This document shows, piece after piece, positions 58,591-64,000 of a stretch of 64,000 nt of DNA. The position numbers were made by a program, and so were the translations under genes. The stretch is taken from NCBI GenBank assembly GCA_032209605.1, contig JASFXZ010000016.1, positions 10,478,001-10,542,000 of the forward strand, written 5' to 3'. This DNA is from Mactromeris polynyma. Lineage: Eukaryota > Mollusca > Bivalvia > Venerida > Mactridae. Every line of letters begins with the position of its first letter. Positions within the stretch are counted from its first letter, which is position 1. The notes beneath the pieces are model-generated. The model did no database searches. It was not told where the DNA came from and saw only the letters and a list, made by a program, of their open reading frames with translations.

Positions 58591-60193
58591 CATTATACAA
58601 AAAAGTTCTGCACACTTGGGTTTTTCAGGCTATAGAATGTGAATTCGGTTCCCCTTTTACTCAATTCATTATCCAAATGAAAAAAAAACAATCAAAATAA
58701 AAGAATAAACGCAAGCAAAACTGAAATCAGATCACTAGTTTGAACAAAACGAGCAGTCAAAGTGATCATGGCACGCTAGTTAAAAATGGCCAAAACGAGC
58801 AAGCGCAGAAAATTGACTGAAAATGAATGACATAACCGCATTGAAAAAAGACCTAACTGTAATTGTTCCAACCAAATTCATGTGTTTTGTGTGCTTTTCC
58901 CCTTACAATAATTGCTTGCAACTCATTAATCGTGCAACAATGGCTAATGCATGGCCAAATCATCCACTGAGAAGACTGCCTTGGGTCATTTAGAAGATTG
59001 AATGCTACCACATACTGTCACAGTCCTATTCAATGTTCATTGTAGTACTATAGTGCGTTACTGCCAACGTTTCCTGATGATGGGCACTGTTCCAGACAGG
59101 CTGCAACCAGGACGACCGAGAGTAACTACCCGTCGTGAAGACCGACTTATTAGCGTTATAGTTGCTAGGTGACGTTTATTTAATGGCCCTAGTTTTCAAC
59201 GGATGGTGCGGCACGTTCGTGTGCCAGGTGCAAGACCTGTGTCGGTACAGACGATGAGAAATCGCATTCGAGTCGCTGGCTTCAACTCAAGAGTTCCAGC
59301 GAAGAAGCCACACCTCTCACCCCGTCATAGGGCGGTGCGACTGCAGTTCTGCAGGGACCATACTCGATGGAATAGGCGATAGTGGTCATGTGTGCTCTTC
59401 TCAGATGAATCCAGATTTTGCTTGAGAAAAGTGGAGGGGCGAATTCGTGTATGGTGCCGATGAAAAGAGAGACATTTATAGCCCAATGTTCTACCCTGCA
59501 CGGCTTACAATGGAGGAAGTGAAATGGTGTTGGCTGGAATGTGTGCAAATGGTAGGAATGATCTCATTGTAGTGCCGGGCAACCTGACAGGTCGTCGATA
59601 TATCGATGAAATTCTCCGCCCACATGTCCTACCATACATTCAGCAAATGGGCATCCAACACCCTGTATTTCAAGATGACAACGCCCCACCACATCGTGCA
59701 CGAATTGTTCAGGACTTTCTCCGGCAGAATGGCATTGAACGGATGGACTGGCCACCAATGTCACCTGATTTGGCGTGTATTGAACTTGTATGGGATATTC
59801 TGAGGAGAGTGGTCAACGAACGCATCTATAAGCACACTCGACTTGCCGACTTACCAGGTATTATTCTCCAGGAATGGGTCATGAAACCTCAACAGAAATT
59901 TCGCCGTATTGTGTATTCCATGAGGAGACGTATGGCCGAATGTTTTGCACACCGGGGTGGATACACACATTATTAGAAAAAAAACTTGTTATTTAGCCAT
60001 TCTTGGCAGTGCCGCATATTGGATTTGACAATGAACTACAAATGAATTTACGATTTAATTTATTTGCTGTTTTTGTGGATTTGTTGCATTGGAATTGTTC
60101 TTTCATACGACATATCAAATTTATCATTGTCATATGGCGTTCTTAATTTATACCCTAAATTTCCCAAGTGTGCAGAACTTTTTTTGCCAAGTG
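58591..60193 (+). mobile_element. Tc1-type transposon, full length but decayed
   Basis: The right end, read inward, is CACTTGGC, seven A, then GTTCTGCACACTTGGG (ending at 60193, followed by TA). The left end has the same AAAAAAGTTCTGCACACTTG block at about 58599-58618 behind a slightly diverged terminus starting at 58591, preceded by TA. The total of 1603 bp is normal for Tc1. The interior encodes a Tc1 transposase with nonsense mutations. Confidence 0.88.
59035..59976 (+). pseudogene. Tc1-like transposase (DD34E), with several stop codons
   Basis: One plus frame runs from about 59035 to the stop after 59973. It reads QRFLMMGTVPDRLQPGRPR (end of the HTH region and the GRPR linker), then FSDESRF with the first catalytic aspartate, then QDDNAPPHRARIV with the second, and SPDLACIELVWD with the glutamate. 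There are 34 residues between the second aspartate and the glutamate, the DD34E spacing of Tc1. The last 150 codons (59524-59973) are uninterrupted and end GGYTHY, a typical Tc1 end. At least four in-frame stops occur upstream (near 59170, 59380, 59460 and 59480), and the N-terminal HTH region before 59035 is frameshifted or stopped (MAKTSKRRKLTENE then stop, near 58785). Inactive. Confidence 0.9.
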
Positions 60194-62659
60194 TATATTA
60201 TTATTTTAAGAAATATGACCTACATACGGCTGGATACATTTATATTGTGTATATTTTCCACACATTACATAGACAAAAAAGCCAATAAATGACTGGAGAA
60301 GTAAAATAAATGAAATTTTAATGACCATATAACAACAATCTGTACGATGTTTGGTTTGTTTCTTTTACTGCGTGTCTGTTGATCCGACGTATGCAGTGAC
60401 CAGAAAGAAATGACACTCAAGAAGATTTCATTCAAATGCAAAACAATAAACGTATCTTCATCTAATGTTTCTAATGTTGCAAGGTGATTCGGTTTTTGAA
60501 ATGAAACAAACTCCAGGCGACGCATGTTTTCCGTAAAATATTACTGAAGATATCTCTGAACAGTGTGGAAAATTGAGAGCGGCTTTTATGAGAACGATTA
60601 AGCGCCGGTTAGAAATCAAGAAACAATTGAATAACGATTTAATCGCACGGAAGTCGTTTTAGGGAACGCCACATGATAAAATGAAAATAAGACAATTTTG
60701 CGATGAGAACATCTAGCTTTAGTAAAAAATCGACCAACAATTATATTACTAAATCGCTTATTATACTACCCACTGTGTTCAGACCATACGATATCATTAT
60801 ATGATTTCTGAAATGTAATCATCTGAGGGTGGTCGCAGCTCACAGTTTTCTTACTGTTACAAGACAAGTGGAACACATACCGTATGAACTATTTATCTTG
60901 ACAATACGTTACACAAAAGAGATTTGACACCCAGTAGCAAGTAATAGACAGACATCAGCTTAGAACATACATTATTTGGAATTCCTAACAACTAATAAAA
61001 CATTTTACATCAATAAAACCATTTATATTATATGGTACGTTTAAATTGCAGATATTTTCGAAATGTAAGTCGCGATAAACATAACGCCTTTGTCGACACT
61101 TGTCATACGTGTGCCACAAGATACTCACATTTAGCCCTTTTCTATTGTCTGCGGTATAGAAACCGTTGGATTCTCTGCAATTTGACTCTTCGTTCACTTG
61201 TATCTGCCGTGTGATAGAAAAAAAACTCCCGGGGTTACAAATTATATTAATTACGTCCCGATAGTAGTTGATATTATCAGCAAAACAACAGACAAACATA
61301 TCCCGACGACAATCGTGATTATGTTAAACCCGACACTGTATTTATTATGGAAAAACGACCAGAAAACACAACCTGCAACGGGCTGCGTATGATACGTCAT
61401 ACGTTATGTAGATGATAAATTAGTCTAATTACATACACTTGTGTAAACAAACTTTAATCTTAATTTACAACCACGGGTCTGATATAATGAAACGTGTTCC
61501 TATGATGTGCGTCAGAGAAATTGGAAAACATGTATGACGAAGATCATAATGCACGTAAAAACAATATTAAAACAAATAACCGAATATTGTCTCAGAATAT
61601 TTATTGATTATGTATTAGCGATGATTTCAGCCTTGAGGCTGTTTACGAAATGTTTACGCAAAACAGACATTCGTTTCGAGACATACCAGGATTAGACATA
61701 AAAACAACTGACGCACATTAAAATCACATTAAACTTGTGTACGTCTTGCAAAAAAGCATGAAAGAAAAGAAAAACATCGCTTGTATTTTCTTCGTTTATA
61801 TTCATACAAGTAAAAAATACTAGCATACTTTAATTAAAAACATACGGAAAAGTCAAGATTGCAGTAATTTGCTTGCAAAAACTGAATTATTGAGATGTCT
61901 CTCATGTCGGGTGTTTTGTAAGATAACTAAAGTAGGTTTACTGACATATTTAACCTTTAAAGATTTTACGCCCTATGGAGTATTGACATCGACCGTTCAA
62001 ATCCATTGAACCTATTTTCACATATTGTTATATTTGTCTCTTTTGCTCATTTTGCTTTTGCAACGGTTTACATAAATGTATATATTTTATGTCTCCTTGT
62101 GATATTTCCTGCCCGGCTTCTACCTACAATATGTAAACACTATCTAACTTTTGTTGGTTGCTTGTTTCCAATTATATCAAGCATCAATGGTACGGATGTC
62201 GAATATTTATGTGATTATGTTTAACTTTTGCAGGTCTCTGAACTTCTCTTCTATTAACGGACTGTATGACATTTTTTAAGTGTTTTGTTGGCAGCAGTGG
62301 CGTTTTGCGGGTTTGTGTTAATAGTGTCTTTATATTTTATGTGACGTATTGTATTCATGTTCGAAGATTCAATGATTCGTTTGAAACTTTATTATCCCTA
62401 TACCCTAGTGTCATACATAACATGTCAAGCATATTGCTCTGTCTGAACTTAAATGTCTCATTTCAGATGACAAGCTTTAATCAGGATGCCAATAAACACC
62501 CTTAGGAATACTCAACGTATAGAATTGCATGTAAGCTTTTTAATGAATTAGCTTTTGGACACAATTTCTCTATGGCTTGTCGATGATAATACTTTGTTTT
62601 GAAGCGCATCGTTTGTGTGTAATCAATGAAAAATGTTAACTGACTAGTATTATGGATAT
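60194..62659. other. No recognisable gene
   Basis: Only ORFs under 105 codons. On the minus strand near 61380-61240 one frame gives a hydrophobic stretch (NIITIVVGICLSVVLLIIST) behind a possible TTGCAG acceptor. It could be a membrane-protein exon or chance. Confidence 0.3.
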
Positions 62660-63081
62660 TTCGTATTCCATCTCATTCTGTTACGTATTCCATCTCATTC
62701 TGTCACGTATTCCATCTCATTCTGTCACGTATTCCATCTCATTCTGTCACGTATTCCATCTCATTCTGTCACGTATTCCATCTCATTCTGTCACGTATTC
62801 CATCTCATTCTGTCACGTATTCCATCTCATTCTGTCACGTATTCCATCTCATTCTGTCACGTATTCCATCTCATTCTGTCACGTATTCCATCTCATTCTG
62901 TCACGTATTCCATCTCATTCTGTCACGTATTCCATCTCATTCTGTCACGTATTCCATCTCATTCTGTCACGTATTCCATCTCATTCTGTCACGTATTCCA
63001 TCTCATTCTGTCACGTATTCCATCTCATTCTGTCACGTATTCCATCTCATTCTGTCACGTATTCCATCTCATTCTGTCACG
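62660..63081. repeat. 22-bp minisatellite, about 19 copies
   Basis: The unit is CGTATTCCATCTCATTCTGT plus CA, and is almost invariant; only the first copies have TGTTA. The high homogeneity suggests a recent expansion. Confidence 0.95.
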
Positions 63082-63875
63082 AAGTATTCCTTAGTCCATA
63101 ATGGCAGAACATAAACCAGTCACTTTGACCACATGGTATATTGAAACTTTTTTAAAGCGATTCTGGCATGTTCTTAAACAGGGTTACACCCTCCAATTTT
63201 GTACTGAATGGGATAGTGTTGTGCTGTTTAGATTGTCTTTATATACAACTGTTGTGCTATCATGTGTTGTTCCTAAACGCCATCCATTTAGTTGGTTAAT
63301 ATAGTTTAATAAATCTACTATGTGCAATTATCTAGGAAACACATACACATGCTGGACCCATTGCATTTCATATTTTCTGCATGAATTTTGTAAAATACAT
63401 GATGTTACGCCGTTTTCTGTATACATTTCTAAGCGATTGTGATGTAATGAACCTCTGATTTGTTTGCCCTCAACCGGAATGCATAGCTATTACCCCATCA
63501 TGGTCATACTTAATTATTTACCAACTTTCAACGCGTTATCATTATACTATTTGAAACGGGTGTTTGTATTGATGTGAATTCATTTAATGATAAAGTGTTG
63601 AAACTGTCAATACAGATTTAATCAATGAATGATTTAGCATTACAATTAACATGTTTATCGATAAGTTTCATAAATGTCGTTATGCCCATTGATTCGAATC
63701 TATTATATTATTTTACTAATTAAAACGACTGCTCCATTCACGTATGCATTGTTTAATTTAATCCGCTTCGACAGAACTTGAAAGAACTCAACACATTAAT
63801 AATTAAACATATTGAAACTAATATTGAAATTAAGAAAAGCTTCGCGTATGACTTTGAAACTAGAACGAACATATT
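63082..63875. other. No recognisable gene
   Basis: A 67-codon plus ORF (63101-63304) has no recognisable motif. Confidence 0.35.
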
Positions 63876-64000
63876 TTGGATGGAGGATCAACAGGTGCGT
63901 CGTATGTTGGATGGAGGATCAACAGGTGCGTCGTATGTTGGATAGAGGATCAACAGGTGCATCGTATGTTGGATGGAGGATCAACAGGTGCGTCGTATGT
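63876..64000. repeat. 31-bp tandem repeat, at least 4 copies, cut by the window end
   Basis: The unit contains TTGGATGGAGGATCAACAGG and TGCGTCGTATG. The array continues beyond 64000. Confidence 0.9.

Noticed and set aside
61240..61380. Possible membrane-protein exon on the minus strand
   Set aside because: Hydrophobic stretches are frequent by chance in AT-rich DNA. No partner exon is visible.

Overview
The window looks like animal nuclear DNA, most probably from a lophotrochozoan and plausibly a mollusc. It is AT-rich and gene-poor, and it carries L1/Tx1-like and CR1/L2-like non-LTR elements, Tc1 and hAT transposons, long-unit minisatellites and one intronless class A GPCR. The species is an inference. 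Nothing in the window looks bacterial or viral.

Layout. 1-1609: unique sequence leading into a 54-bp minisatellite. 1982-5705: a decayed L1/Tx1-type LINE on the minus strand. 7311-9195: a 72-bp minisatellite with an 872-bp hAT remnant (9204-10075, 8-bp target duplication) beside it. 10176-10860: a diverged copy of the first part of the window, in which the 54-bp repeat never expanded. 11030-11620: a truncated CR1/L2-like tail. 12069-15819: 34-bp and 78-bp minisatellites. 18468-18829: a large foldback element. 19587-33646: a 6.9-kb DNA transposon present twice without a visible difference and separated by exactly 200 N. 34064-40673: 82-, 47- and 43-bp arrays. 41805-42705: a Tc1 remnant. 43410-53590: six further arrays and a 180-bp hairpin. 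56167-57285: the GPCR gene. 58591-60193: a Tc1 element with several stop codons. 62660-63081 and 63876-64000: two last arrays.

The most interesting object is the 6.9-kb transposon. One ORF of 1408 codons joins a basic N-terminus, a cysteine cluster, an RNase-H-like DDE core (D489, D571, E604 or D613), an OTU-type cysteine protease (D845-G-N-C848, H1013) and a small C-terminal reader-like domain. It has 29-bp inverted termini, a 4-bp TATA duplication, a predicted 5' intron and about sixteen copies of a subterminal motif related to TCTTTCATGTAACA, which are candidate transposase-binding sites. The contigs on either side of the N gap end within about 10 bp of the element's termini. This suggests that the element is a multi-copy, near-identical and so recently active repeat, and that the visible duplication may be an assembly product.

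Apart from the GPCR, the only long intact reading frame I consider a real protein is this transposase. About 15.5 kb (roughly a quarter) of the window is minisatellite. The very long ORFs inside those arrays, open on both strands, come from repeat units divisible by three and should not be read as genes.
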